NCBI RefSeq assembly: GCF_026262505.1
Contig: NC_067207.1
Location: forward strand, 23,962,082-24,026,081
Direction: 5' to 3'
Length of the DNA stretch: 64,000 nucleotides
Source: Trichomonas vaginalis G3
Taxonomy: Eukaryota > Parabasalia > Trichomonadida > Trichomonadidae
Translations under genes and position numbers: made by a program
The notes under the pieces: generated by a model
What the model was told of the DNA's origin: nothing
The model's database searches: none
Seen by the model: only the letters and a program-made list of their open reading frames with translations
Shown: positions 19,526 to 28,861 of the stretch, piece after piece
Layout: the number at the start of each line of letters is the position of its first letter
Numbering within the stretch: position 1 is the stretch's first letter

Positions 19526-20513
19526 ATTAAAATCGTAGATATTTTTTACTTATTACTCATGCTTTCAAAATCACAATCCTCTGAAAAGTTATTTTTTATT
19601 AAGAATTTAGAATTTTGATAAATACCTTTTTTAAATTTGATATAATACTTATATATTTTCAAAAAGACATTTTGAAAAGATATCTCAAAAGTTCTCTGAA
19701 AACCTATTTTTGATTAATTTTGAGAAATATCCGTATTAAATTAATCAATAAATTCATTCAACACTACTTTAATTTTTAAATTCAAAAAATTATATGTGCT
19801 TCTTAAAATGTCTCACAAAAATTTTATTATAAAATTATATACAATATTAAAAATTCCACAACATTTTTTACTTTACATAATCGTACTTCCTCGACGATTA
19901 ATTTCCCCTCAATTCCTATCGTTGACCGAACTTAGCATGCAACACTATAAGCATTATTATCAACGTAGAATCTGAATATCATATCAGAAAATGTCGCAAA
20001 TCTGACATTTACCCGACCAAATAGCAAAAATAATTGAATACTTTTTGCAAAAACTTTAAAAATCGATAAAAATATGAAATATAGATATTAAAGAGACTTT
20101 TTATATAATATTCATAAAGATTTTCCAAAAATATGATACCGCAAAATTAAAAAAGTGACGTCTTGAGTGGAGTCAAAGGTCGAAATTGCTAGCTAAATGT
20201 TTTTTTAGCGAAATTGCGTATTGTACGTTTTTTTCGCAAAACGAAACCCTTACTTGTAAATTCATTGTACATCAAAATGTCCAGAAATACCAGTGTTATT
20301 ATTATCAAGGTTTTGTATCTTGTAATTGAGGGGAAAACGATTATCAGGTTCAAAAATTGAGTGATTTTTCAGACCATAGAACGACCATGTCCTAGACTTT
20401 TTTATGCTACACAATATGCTATTACTATATATCAAATAAAAACTACAATTTATTTAAATTGCCGAGCCAATAATTAATAACTGCTTTTTTGGCGGTTTTG
20501 ACCTACATTTCTC

Positions 20514-21860
20514 ATGTTGTCTCAGGACGAGAATGAGAGCAATGTTGCAGTAGAGTCCGAGCAGGATATCCGTCAGTTCAACTCCCCATTCCTTCTCGAT
20601 CACATCTCCTTGGTTTTCACCATCTTCTTCTTCGGATGTTTGATCGCTTTCCTTCTCTTCCGCTCCAACAACACAGCTGAGCGCCGTACATTCTACGCAT
20701 GCAACCAATCATACCACTACTATTCTCTTCACCTTGACCTCCGTATTGACCAGTTCACAGAACTTCACCGTAATGTTAAGATCTGGATTGCCGGTGAGCG
20801 TTCCACAAAGGGCGACACACTCAACACACGTCCACTTAACTACACAATCGATACAACAGGCATCAGGAGGAAAGCTACAGTTTCATTCTACAGAACACCA
20901 ATCCAGCAGGCTTCCTTCAACTTCGGCAACGGTGCTGTCTCAGACAAGATTTTCATGACAAACGTTCTCCTTAACTCCTCCTACGATACAGTCAACGTCC
21001 ACTTCATCCTTAACTCAGATTTCCAGAACTTCCTTGGTATGCACGTCTACTGGCAGTTCTGCACAGCTCCAAAGCCAACATACATCACATTCCTCCAGGT
21101 CCTTCTCCCAGCTACAACCCTTTACCTCACAATCCACTTCTTATTCCACTTCACCTCCATGACAGAGCAGTTCACACAGATCAACATCGCCATCCTTGGT
21201 GTTGTCTCCGTTCTCGCTGCTCTCCCATACACACTTATCTTTGGATCGAAGTTCAACTCTTATCCACAGTTCTTCTTCTCATCCGTCATGGTTTCCTACT
21301 TCCGCTACATCGTTGCCTCCCAGATCCAGCTCGAAGCAGAAGGCACACAGTCTCCAAACATGAAGGTCAACTCTCCACTCATCATCTTCTTCGTCATCTA
21401 CTCATTCATCGAGTTAGCTGTTACATTCTCTGGGGGCCGCAATGCTTCTATATTCCAGCTCCTTATGACATGCGCCAACTTCTCATACTTCGGTATCTCC
21501 ATCGCTCTCACAATCTGGGCATTCCTTAAGTCCGATACAGGCTACTCCCGCCGTCTCATCTTCATGTGCGTCCTCGAGGCTCTCACATTCCTCCTCTTAT
21601 TCCGCGACCAGGACTACCACTCCGTTTCCCAGGCCATCGCTACACCACTCCAGCGCACACTCACATTCGGTGCCTCCCACATCTTCATGATTTCTTATCT
21701 TCTCATCCTCCTCCAGATCTGCTCTGATGTTGGCTATGCTGAAATCACTGCTCACAACAACGATCAGTCATCTCTCCTTGCTAGAGACAAGATGGGTGTC
21801 GATCTCAACCTTGAACCAGAGCTCGAGGAAGAAGAAGATATCGAAGAAAAGAAGAATTAA
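20514..21860 (+). CDS. GOLD/7TM membrane protein (TMEM181/Wntless-like layout)
   Basis: 448 residues. One N-terminal membrane segment at about 33-54 (ISLVFTIFFFGCLIAFLLF), a luminal beta-rich domain from about 60 to 190 with N-glycosylation sites (NQS, NYT, NSS), then seven hydrophobic segments, the first near 195-215 (FLQVLLPATTLYLTIHFLFH), and an acidic cytoplasmic tail ending EEEDIEEKKN. This layout of signal anchor, GOLD-like domain and 7TM bundle matches the GOST superfamily (TMEM181, Wntless, GPR107/108); the closest branch cannot be fixed by eye. Codon use is strikingly C-rich compared with neighbours, as in highly expressed genes. TTGGCGGTTTTG lies about 25 bp before the ATG. Confidence 0.75.
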   Translation: MLSQDENESNVAVESEQDIRQFNSPFLLDHISLVFTIFFFGCLIAFLLFRSNNTAERRTFYACNQSYHYYSLHLDLRIDQFTELHRNVKIWIAGERSTKGDTLNTRPLNYTIDTTGIRRKATVSFYRTPIQQASFNFGNGAVSDKIFMTNVLLNSSYDTVNVHFILNSDFQNFLGMHVYWQFCTAPKPTYITFLQVLLPATTLYLTIHFLFHFTSMTEQFTQINIAILGVVSVLAALPYTLIFGSKFNSYPQFFFSSVMVSYFRYIVASQIQLEAEGTQSPNMKVNSPLIIFFVIYSFIELAVTFSGGRNASIFQLLMTCANFSYFGISIALTIWAFLKSDTGYSRRLIFMCVLEALTFLLLFRDQDYHSVSQAIATPLQRTLTFGASHIFMISYLLILLQICSDVGYAEITAHNNDQSSLLARDKMGVDLNLEPELEEEEDIEEKKN

Positions 21861-22228
21861 GATATTAACTATAAATATGTCAAATTTGATTTTGTAACAA
21901 CAATAATTATCTTTTTCTCATTATAAATATTTGATTTTTATATAAAATTGTCCAAATTTTTTTATCAAAAAATCTTTAGTCAACTTCCTAAAACTTAACA
22001 AAATCTTATCCAAACAAACTGATTCTCAATAGGATTTTTCTTTAAATCTGATTCATATTTATAAAATTTCAAATTTTATGTCTCGGAAAGAACTTCACTT
22101 CTTAGTATTAATATTCTTTTTGTAATTAGTATTTTTGAAATTAACCATTCTTTTCATTGTTTTGAGAATAAATATATAATATTTCAGATAAAAAGACAAC
22201 AAATTTAATCAATAACAACATAAAAAGA
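21861..22228. other. Intergenic between convergent genes
   Basis: AT-rich 3' flanks; nothing recognisable. Confidence 0.55.
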
Positions 22229-22981
22229 TTATATTCTATCTGCTTGTTGCTCTATTGCGAGCATAGCATCGCACATAAGAGAAACGGCTCTAACGATATC
22301 ATTTCTTTCATCAGGACCGCTTTGAATAGCAAAACCAAGTGGTCGTAACAAGTTAGAAAGTTTCTGCTTAACAGAAACTTCTTCAAATGAAAAATCATTT
22401 TCAAAATCAAAACTTGGTTGTTTTGGTGATTCTTCAGGCAATACGCCCTTAGTAACGAAGTCTGACGCTTTTGCATTAATGCCAAACTGGTCTGCTAGAT
22501 ACTGAAAATCGTGAATACTTGGTGGAGGATATTGAACAATCCAGCCACTTTCAATCAAAAACTGTGCAACTGGTGGATATGCTTCTGCTAAAGCACACTC
22601 CTTCTTAGAAACAGGAACTCCATTAATTCTTGAAAGTCTTGGTCCAATACAAAGTAAAGCTGCTAATCTACAATTTTCTGTTTTAGCGAGTGGTGTGTTA
22701 TTAAAAGATATCTTCGACAAGCGAGGTTGTGATGATAAACCTGCAAATGTTGCAAGTCTGGAGTTATCTGCATTAATTTCTGTCATTTGTGGTTGTGGTT
22801 GAAGTGTATGGAGTGAAGTAACAGCAGAATTTTCAAGATCTAAAACTTTTAAAGATTTTTGCGTTCCAAGTGGTCTGAAATCTGTAAATTCGACGTTTTT
22901 CCAGTTCAGCAAACCTGTCATTGCAAGTTCTCTACGTCTTATTGTTAACGCTTGCTGAATAGAAGAAGCACTTGATTTCAT
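22229..22981 (-). CDS. Leucine-rich-repeat protein
   Basis: 250 residues. The N-terminal half holds SDS22-like leucine-rich repeats (KSLKVLDLENSAVTSLHTL; QMTEINADNSRLATFAGL; RLSKISFNNTPLA) closed by a cap that reads CIGPRLSRINGVPVSKKE, similar to the LRR caps of LRRC/U2A'-type proteins where RxINGxxV is typical. The C-terminal half is acidic and helical and unassigned. No signal peptide or membrane span, so it is cytosolic or nuclear, and unlike the BspA-type repeats elsewhere in the window. The 5' flank contains AATCGTCCGTTAATCG on the minus strand. Confidence 0.75.
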   Translation of the reverse strand: MKSSASSIQQALTIRRRELAMTGLLNWKNVEFTDFRPLGTQKSLKVLDLENSAVTSLHTLQPQPQMTEINADNSRLATFAGLSSQPRLSKISFNNTPLAKTENCRLAALLCIGPRLSRINGVPVSKKECALAEAYPPVAQFLIESGWIVQYPPPSIHDFQYLADQFGINAKASDFVTKGVLPEESPKQPSFDFENDFSFEEVSVKQKLSNLLRPLGFAIQSGPDERNDIVRAVSLMCDAMLAIEQQADRI

Positions 22982-23732
22982 TCTTTTTTTACGATTAACG
23001 GACGATTTATATTCCTTGAAACTGGGTATTGGAGAATGTTTCTAGTATACATTATACGAGAAAAGTGAATCAGCATCAAGCGTCTCTTATGTGTCAATAT
23101 GTAGTATTTATTCTTTCAATTGATTCGATATTTTTGTTTTAGATTGAGGTTTGTGAATTTAACTTCCTATTTGAAATACTTTCCTTTTCCAAATACTTGT
23201 GATATTCAAGATCGTTCTTTAATAAATGCATTAATTAATTATCTTAACCTATTGAAACACTTTCATGTATAATCATTGCATCCATTGCAACTTTTACATT
23301 ATATGTGGTCTCTCTGTATAAGAATTCATTTGAATTGTTTTTAATGATAAATTTGTAAATGCAATATTAGAGCGTTGCGGAAATGATCCTTTCATTAATG
23401 GACCTGCTTCGATTTTGTCTTCCATTCCCCTTATTACGAAGCTATTTCGGATATCTTCCAAAAAAAACATGCAAAATTCGTCAATAACTCAATATTTTGC
23501 AATTTCACGTGCAAAACAGAGGTCACGTGATTACAAGAAGTATTTCGGAGTTGTATTGGTAAAATTATTCATATGGCATTTTTTATTTTTTCGATTTTTT
23601 TCTAAATTGAGAGAGATAAAGCTGATCATAAAAAATTTCACTTTTTAAATATTTATTTCTACGTGGTTTGGCGAGATAATGATATGAAGTTTGGAGAACA
23701 ATAGCAGTTTTACTCAGCGACGATATCAATCG
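22982..23732. other. Intergenic between divergent genes
   Basis: No real gene. A 77-codon frame at 23415-23648 has a mixed hydrophobic/basic composition and no support. The right end carries GACGATATCAATCGTC (23720-23735), an imperfect dyad of a Myb-like core overlapping the initiator. Confidence 0.5.
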
Positions 23733-23740
23733 TCACTTTT
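23733..23740 (+). promoter_or_regulatory. Initiator-like element (TCACTTTT)
   Basis: TCACTTTT lies 8 bases before the ATG at 23749; start would be at A23735. It adjoins the GACGATATCAATCGTC dyad. Confidence 0.65.
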
Positions 23741-23748
23741 GTCGAAGC

Positions 23749-25080
23749 ATGGATTCATCATACACTCCAATTCCAGGAGATGAGAAGCCTTTCGAAGAAA
23801 ATGTATCAATCCGTCTTTCTAGTGCACCAGTAGATCTCTCCATTTCAGAGTTTTCAGAGGCCTCAGCCGCTGTAAAATATGAATCACCATTTTCAGCCGT
23901 CATGAACTTACTCAACTCACTTGTAGGTGCTGAAATCCTCAGTATTTCTCACTCAATGAGATACTGCGGACTTTACGTCTCCGTTGGTCTTATGACATTG
24001 ACAGCCATTCTTTCTTATGTTGCCACAATTTTGACAGTTAAACTCCAGCACAAGACAAAAGCTGAGTCCCTCCACGATTTGGCTGTTCACATTCTCGGAT
24101 CTAAGGGTTCATTTGCTCTTTCAATTCTTACACTTCTCTTCACCTACTCATGCTGCGTCGCCTACTTGATTATTGGTGGCAACAACATTGCATCATGGTT
24201 CGTACTTCTCAAGCATCCAGAATGGAACTCTGGATGGCGTAGATATTTTGTCATCTTAATTTATGCTATCATTCTTCCAGTTGCCCTTACAATTTCAAAG
24301 AAGATGACATTCCTTTCAATGTTTTCTACCTTCTCCATCTTCTGTTTGGGTTGCTACGCTGTTGTCGTTGTTATGAAAACATTATCATACCTTCCATCGC
24401 ATGGCTTCAGCAAAGCAGCTAAAGCTTATGACCTTAACCTTGGTTTCTTCAACGCTTTGGCCATTTATTCCCTTATGTTCGCTTTACCCGCAATTATTCT
24501 TCCAATTCTCAAGCCAACAAAGCCAGATACAAGACACAGATTCAGAATCATCGGTTCTGCTTTCGGTTCATGCTATTTGTTCGTTCTTATCCCAGGCGTT
24601 CTCGGATATCTCAGATTTGGCAATGACATCAGCGATATCATCCTTGAATCCTTCGACGTTAAAGATCCAATCATTCAGGCTGTCCGTATTGCTTTCTTCA
24701 TCGTTGTTACAGCATCTTATCCAGTTATCGCCCTTTCCATCACAGCTGACCTTTCTGCTCTCATCTTCCACGTTAACAACCCCAACAACCTTTCTACAAA
24801 GCAGCGCGTAATCGTTCTTATTTGCGCAAATGTTCCTCCAGTTATTATTGCCTGCGTTTGTCCAAATATTTCACCAGTTCTTGCAATTGGTGGATCTCTC
24901 GGTGGCTGCCTTACAAACTTCTTCTTCCCTGCCATTCTTTGGCTCAAGGATTCTTCACAGAAACTTACTCACTGGTCAAACATCCTTTGCGCATGTTTCG
25001 CTATCTTTGGTTTAGGTTCTGCTTGCATTGCAACATATAGAGCTGTCGTTGTTGCAATTAACCCTCACGCTAGTGAATAA
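23749..25080 (+). CDS. Amino-acid transporter, AAAP/SLC38-like
   Basis: 443 residues: a roughly 45-residue cytoplasmic N-terminus, then about eleven hydrophobic segments. The first span reads NLLNSLVGAEILSISHSMRY, the AAAP-family signature in which a small-residue break in TM1 forms the substrate site. Other family-like points are the LHDLAVHILGSKG loop after TM2 and KPTKPDTRHRFRI between TM6 and TM7. It is probably a proton- or sodium-coupled amino-acid carrier at the plasma membrane or lysosome; the substrate cannot be predicted. Codons are C-rich. The start follows a strong initiator. Confidence 0.88.
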   Translation: MDSSYTPIPGDEKPFEENVSIRLSSAPVDLSISEFSEASAAVKYESPFSAVMNLLNSLVGAEILSISHSMRYCGLYVSVGLMTLTAILSYVATILTVKLQHKTKAESLHDLAVHILGSKGSFALSILTLLFTYSCCVAYLIIGGNNIASWFVLLKHPEWNSGWRRYFVILIYAIILPVALTISKKMTFLSMFSTFSIFCLGCYAVVVVMKTLSYLPSHGFSKAAKAYDLNLGFFNALAIYSLMFALPAIILPILKPTKPDTRHRFRIIGSAFGSCYLFVLIPGVLGYLRFGNDISDIILESFDVKDPIIQAVRIAFFIVVTASYPVIALSITADLSALIFHVNNPNNLSTKQRVIVLICANVPPVIIACVCPNISPVLAIGGSLGGCLTNFFFPAILWLKDSSQKLTHWSNILCACFAIFGLGSACIATYRAVVVAINPHASE

Positions 25081-25748
25081 AATAAAGATATGTTCTTTAA
25101 ATTGTAATTTTTCATCGTTTTTATGACATGGCAAAAGATTCATTACTAAGATTGATGTTGTTTATTTGATTAATAATGAATTTTTTTCAAATAATATTTC
25201 GATAATTCAAAGAATCAAATAAATACCTATGTAACCAGTCTGATATATCAATATCTTTATGTTATGTGATTGAATGATGATTGTATTGGCTTATCAACAG
25301 AAGATTTAATTTGAAATTGCGTTTATATCAAATAGAATACGTTGTAAATGGTTTATTTAGTTCTGACTTCGTAATATTTCATCACATGAATTTTCCAAGA
25401 AAATCAAGAACGCATAATTTCAAGTTCAATTATGTTGCAATGATAATCACATATCTTCAAATAAAATATTTTTGGAATTTTTTTAATTTAAAATATATAT
25501 TTCTCATGATATTGAAGATTTATTAATATTTCAAATATGCGTAATTAATAAAATTTATGTATAATTTTATAATTCTCTGTTTAATTTCATTAATAGAGAA
25601 TTTTTAATTTTTTTGATATAAAATTATCTCATCTCTTTCATAAATACAAATTGGATAATCTCAAAAAATTCCTAAATAATATAGCTATTAAGAATAAACA
25701 CATATTCTCGCATGATAATCCAAACTTTCGAATTATTAAACGGCTATA
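25081..25748. other. Intergenic
   Basis: Very AT-rich. An 81-codon frame at 25281-25526 has no features of a real gene. AAACGGCTATA precedes the next ATG. Confidence 0.5.
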
Positions 25749-26708
25749 ATGCAAGAAAACATCTCTCAGTGCCTTGAATTAGCCGAAAAAATTGTTGGAG
25801 TTTTAGATGGTGGCGAGGTTTACAAGAAATACAATCGAATCAAACAAAAGATTTTCAATAATTCTCACCAAAGTTTAGAACTTGATCCTCATTTGAAGAA
25901 AATTGCATTAGAAAACAGAGATTTGCAACGCCAAAGAGATGAACTAAGAGAATCATTACAAAATTCAAATACATTAGATAATTATATCATTAACGGACTT
26001 ATGAAAATTCAATCTAAAGTTGTTCCGAATTCGGCCATAATAGATCCAGACTCAATTGAAGATGCAATTGCAAGTCTTCAAAAGGCAATTGAATCCAAAT
26101 TAGAAGCAAATTCTAGTATTCGCGAACAATATACTAGAAGTAATACACAATTACGCGAAAAAATATCATCATTAACATCATCTACAAATGAACAGTTAGA
26201 TAGAATCAAGAATAGACATATTGAACAAGATCATAAATATCGTTTAAAGGCTCAAGAAGTTGATCAACAACTTGCTGAATTAAATGCCGAAATCGAAAAG
26301 ACACAATCACAGCTTACAGAGTTAGAAGATGAAAATAATCAAATATCTTCAGAACTTCATACTATTGATTCAAAATCATCCTCACTGAAGAGACAGCTTT
26401 CTGAGGCAGAGAAAAGAAATAGCATTGCACTTAGCCGTTATAATGACCTACAAAATACTGCTAAACTCCTCTCAACCGAGCTAGAAACAAAAATTGGTGA
26501 AATTAAAATGATTCATGCTCAACAGAGATTTAACACTATTGATATAGAAGAGTCGGATATTGATGAGCTTGAAGCAATTGAAGCAGAATATGAACAACTT
26601 CAGAAGGAGCATAAGCGTCTCTCTGATGAGATTAAAAAGCAGCGTTTAACACTTGCAGGACTGGATAATAATGAAGTTACTAAACTAACAACAATTAGTA
26701 AGATATAG
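25749..26708 (+). CDS. Coiled-coil protein, unknown function
   Basis: 319 residues, predicted almost wholly coiled coil from about 55 to the end (for example QQLAELNAEIEKTQSQLTEL and SSLKRQLSEAEKRNSIALSR), with a short globular N-terminus MQENISQCLELAEKIVGVLD. No motor, kinase or membrane region. The length and uninterrupted heptads are typical of cytoskeletal or basal-body components, but I do not recognise a family. Stop TAG at 26706-26708. Confidence 0.75.
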   Translation: MQENISQCLELAEKIVGVLDGGEVYKKYNRIKQKIFNNSHQSLELDPHLKKIALENRDLQRQRDELRESLQNSNTLDNYIINGLMKIQSKVVPNSAIIDPDSIEDAIASLQKAIESKLEANSSIREQYTRSNTQLREKISSLTSSTNEQLDRIKNRHIEQDHKYRLKAQEVDQQLAELNAEIEKTQSQLTELEDENNQISSELHTIDSKSSSLKRQLSEAEKRNSIALSRYNDLQNTAKLLSTELETKIGEIKMIHAQQRFNTIDIEESDIDELEAIEAEYEQLQKEHKRLSDEIKKQRLTLAGLDNNEVTKLTTISKI

Positions 26709-26955
26709 TCATTGTTTGAATGTAAAGTTTTCTGTTTATATTATTACGTTTTCATTTTTTTTATAATTTCTATGGATATTCAATATGAAAACAAATATGC
26801 ATGCGTAAAGGATCCTATGTTTGAAATGATGCCGGCATCATGAGTTTGAAATCTCAGAATGGAAAAAGTAACTTAATTTCAAACTTTAATAAGCCGAATA
26901 TTATAAAGTTTGCTGTTGGATATCAATTAGATTCTTTTAACTATATCGGCCAAAG

Positions 26956-26963
26956 TCATTTTT
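26956..26963 (+). promoter_or_regulatory. Initiator-like element (TCATTTTT)
   Basis: TCATTTTT lies 8 bases before the ATG at 26972, a strong initiator match. Confidence 0.65.
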
Positions 26964-26971
26964 CAGATTGA

Positions 26972-27301
26972 ATGAGTGAAGGAGATATCGTTGTTGTTGA
27001 GGATGCAGAAATCAATGTTCTCGGAGTTATTCCAGCACAGTTAAAAGAATTTTCCAATATATCTATCGAATCAATAACACCAAATGAAATTTATTTGAAA
27101 TTAGATGAAGACAGAATCAAAGGAAAAATACAAGATACGGTCGGAACTGTAATGTTTTTTGCTCATGATGATAATGAACAAGAAGCAAGAGTTGTTGGAT
27201 GTGCAGAAAAGCAAGTTCAATTCGAACATTACTTTACAATCCCTCGCGAAGAACTCAAAAAGCCATTTATTCCATCAGATGCCTTAATCAAACCAAATTA
27301 A
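26972..27301 (+). CDS. Small beta-barrel protein, possible TFIIIC subunit (GTF3C6-like)
   Basis: 109 residues. The region IYLKLDEDRIKGKIQDTVGT followed by VMFF resembles the TFIIIC triple-barrel domain, in which a hydrophobic strand is followed by a G-x-[YIF]-x-[DQ]-T-x-GT-x-[LIVM]-x-F turn (GTF3C6 of animals and the barrel half of yeast tau55). That subunit binds its larger partner in the complex that recognises B-box promoters of tRNA genes. The protein begins with acidic strands (MSEGDIVVVEDAEINV) and ends with IPREELKKPF. Because it is short and the match is by eye, a generic small beta protein remains possible. Confidence 0.5.
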   Translation: MSEGDIVVVEDAEINVLGVIPAQLKEFSNISIESITPNEIYLKLDEDRIKGKIQDTVGTVMFFAHDDNEQEARVVGCAEKQVQFEHYFTIPREELKKPFIPSDALIKPN

Positions 27302-27607
27302 CCAAAATATTTGAAGTTATCTGAATATAACTAACTACGACAAATTACTACAAGTACATTTACAAATAATATCTATTTTGGCATGTCTAAGTTCAAATAG
27401 ATTCATCCATTAAGTTATATCTTGTTATTGGGAAAATAAAATATTATGTTTCTTTGTTTCATTAATTAATACAATGAATTTACTTAACTTATTCTTGTAG
27501 TGCATACATTAATATAAAAAATGATTAAAAAAACATTGACTGTCAATATTGAACAAACAAATAAGAAAACATTTATCAATTATAAAAAATAAATAGTTCT
27601 ATGGCCT
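27302..27607. other. Intergenic between convergent genes
   Basis: AT-rich; nothing recognised. Confidence 0.55.
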
Positions 27608-28276
27608 CTATTTAGGGAATGTAGCTCCGAGATTCCAATAAACCTCATCAGTAAGTTTATCAGCGCTGTAGTTAATAATTCCGTTGTGTTCTGAGTTCTT
27701 AGGTATCTTAAAGTACTCCATGATGTGTGTAACTCTAAGGATATCATCTGGAGAAGAAAAGTTATTTATTCTTTCCAATAATTTGGATTTATCGCTATCC
27801 TGCATGTTTAACTGATCATGAGTATATTTATTATCCTTTGGAAGAATTTCTTTGATTGCTTTTGGTGGATTTTTGAATAATTTTTGTAATTTATCAATTT
27901 GTGAGAGCATTTCAGTAGACATTAGTGACATTGTTAATGGTGGAAGTTCTTTCATGTATTTCTCGAATATTGCTTGGCATTGATTTGCATAATCTACGAG
28001 ATCTTCGAATTGATCATTAAATTTTCTACAGTTAGTGAAAATCTGTTTAACATCATCTCTCCACTTTTCGAAAGAAAGATATTGGCCTTTTTCAAGTCTA
28101 CCGAGGATACTAGAAATATCTTGTGGATTTTTAATTGATTGATAATAACCAGGGGTTGCAGGATCGACAGGGTCGCGAAATAGAGCAAATGCCGGATTTT
28201 CATACATCTTTCTGGTTACTTTGAGCGCTTGTTCGATCTTTATTTTCTCAATTCCAGACATTTGAAAAGGTGACAT
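27608..28276 (-). CDS. Bromodomain protein
   Basis: About 222 residues. The N-terminal 110 residues form one bromodomain: helix Z, then a ZA loop with FRDPVDPATPGYYQSIKNPQ (the P-V-D and Y-Y-x-x-I-x-x-P pattern), helix A/B with ISSILGRLEKGQYLSFEKW, and CRKFND, whose Asn is the acetyl-lysine ligand. The C-terminal region (KLLERINNFSSPDDILRVTH) is helical and loosely like an extra-terminal module. It probably reads acetylated histones. The frame extends upstream to a TTG, but the first ATG after the initiator TCACTTTT is at 28276; a second ATG at 28261 (MSGIEKIKIEQ) is also possible because TCACCTTTT precedes it. Confidence 0.87.
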   Translation of the reverse strand: MSPFQMSGIEKIKIEQALKVTRKMYENPAFALFRDPVDPATPGYYQSIKNPQDISSILGRLEKGQYLSFEKWRDDVKQIFTNCRKFNDQFEDLVDYANQCQAIFEKYMKELPPLTMSLMSTEMLSQIDKLQKLFKNPPKAIKEILPKDNKYTHDQLNMQDSDKSKLLERINNFSSPDDILRVTHIMEYFKIPKNSEHNGIINYSADKLTDEVYWNLGATFPK

Positions 28277-28280
28277 CCAC

Positions 28281-28288
28281 AAAAGTGA
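28281..28288 (-). promoter_or_regulatory. Initiator-like element (TCACTTTT)
   Basis: Minus-strand TCACTTTT 5-12 bases before the ATG at 28276; a second similar site, TCACCTTT, overlaps that codon. Confidence 0.6.
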
Positions 28289-28291
28289 CAA

Positions 28292-28861
28292 ACAATTTGC
28301 AAATCATGAAAAAATCATAAAATCATAATATTTATTTAATATACAGAACAATTAATTGAATACACAACACGCAATAACTAATTATGATTTTTATCCATAT
28401 ATAACGGGTTTTGCGGCTTTTTTTGCAAACGGCGATTTAGCCCATATTTGAAGGATTTTAGAACACGCTTCCGACCAGCAGATTTTAAGAATTTATGTAG
28501 AATTTATGAAATTTTTATTCTTATTACCATTAATGAGGGGAATGTAATTTATAGCTGGTAAATAAGAATCTTTGCCAATATGAAATTCTCCATGACTGTC
28601 TTGTCAATATCTTAATATTTTGAGTGATTACTAAGCAATATATAGGTGTACACAAAATACATATAGACTAAAGATTAGATATGAGTAATCAAATCAATAT
28701 CATATGAATCATTTTTCAATATTTTATACCAAATAATGAATTTTGAGCAATTTAAATCTAATTTTTGAAATAAACATATCAAATATAGTACAAATCAATC
28801 CGAAAATCAAGATATAAATCCGTTTGTATTCAAGATTTCAAACGGTTTTTATTCAAATTAG
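28292..28861. other. Intergenic between divergent genes
   Basis: Contains GGGTTTTGCGGCTTTT near 28406-28421, similar to the AAGATTTTGCGGTT motif found before two short genes, followed by a locally GC-richer stretch to about 28485 without an open frame. Near 28840, AAACGGTTTTTATTC precedes the meckelin ATG. Confidence 0.45.

Larger units (their letters stand above)
18182..19944. mobile_element. Nested element with 23-bp TIR carrying the hairpin array
   Basis: The left end starts TGTTGCATGCTAAGTTCGGT (23 bp, 18182-18204) and is repeated inverted at 19922-19944. Inside, both ends also share an ATCGTCG(G/A)GG-AAGTA block (about 18224 and 19890 inverted), so the terminal repeat extends imperfectly to about 60 bp. 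CTAT flanks both ends (18178-18181 and 19945-19948), a possible 4-bp target duplication. There is no protein-coding capacity; the only content is AT-rich spacer and the hairpins. Confidence 0.7.
17431..20252. mobile_element. 2.8-kb DNA-transposon relic, 17-bp TIR, 7-bp TSD
   Basis: The termini are a perfect 17-bp inverted repeat, TAAGGGTTTCGTTTTGC at 17431-17447 and its complement at 20236-20252. CTTGTAA flanks both ends (17424-17430 and 20253-20259) as a 7-bp target duplication. GTCAC(T)-type motifs lie just inside both ends. No transposase frame is present; the 75-codon frame at 17758-17985 looks incidental. The middle holds another element (18182-19944) with its own termini and the hairpin array. 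The 13093-14296 element has the same kind of ends and the same 7-bp duplication length. Confidence 0.75.

Noticed and set aside
23415-23648. 77-codon frame between divergent genes
   Set aside because: No initiator or motif; composition typical of AT-rich spacer.
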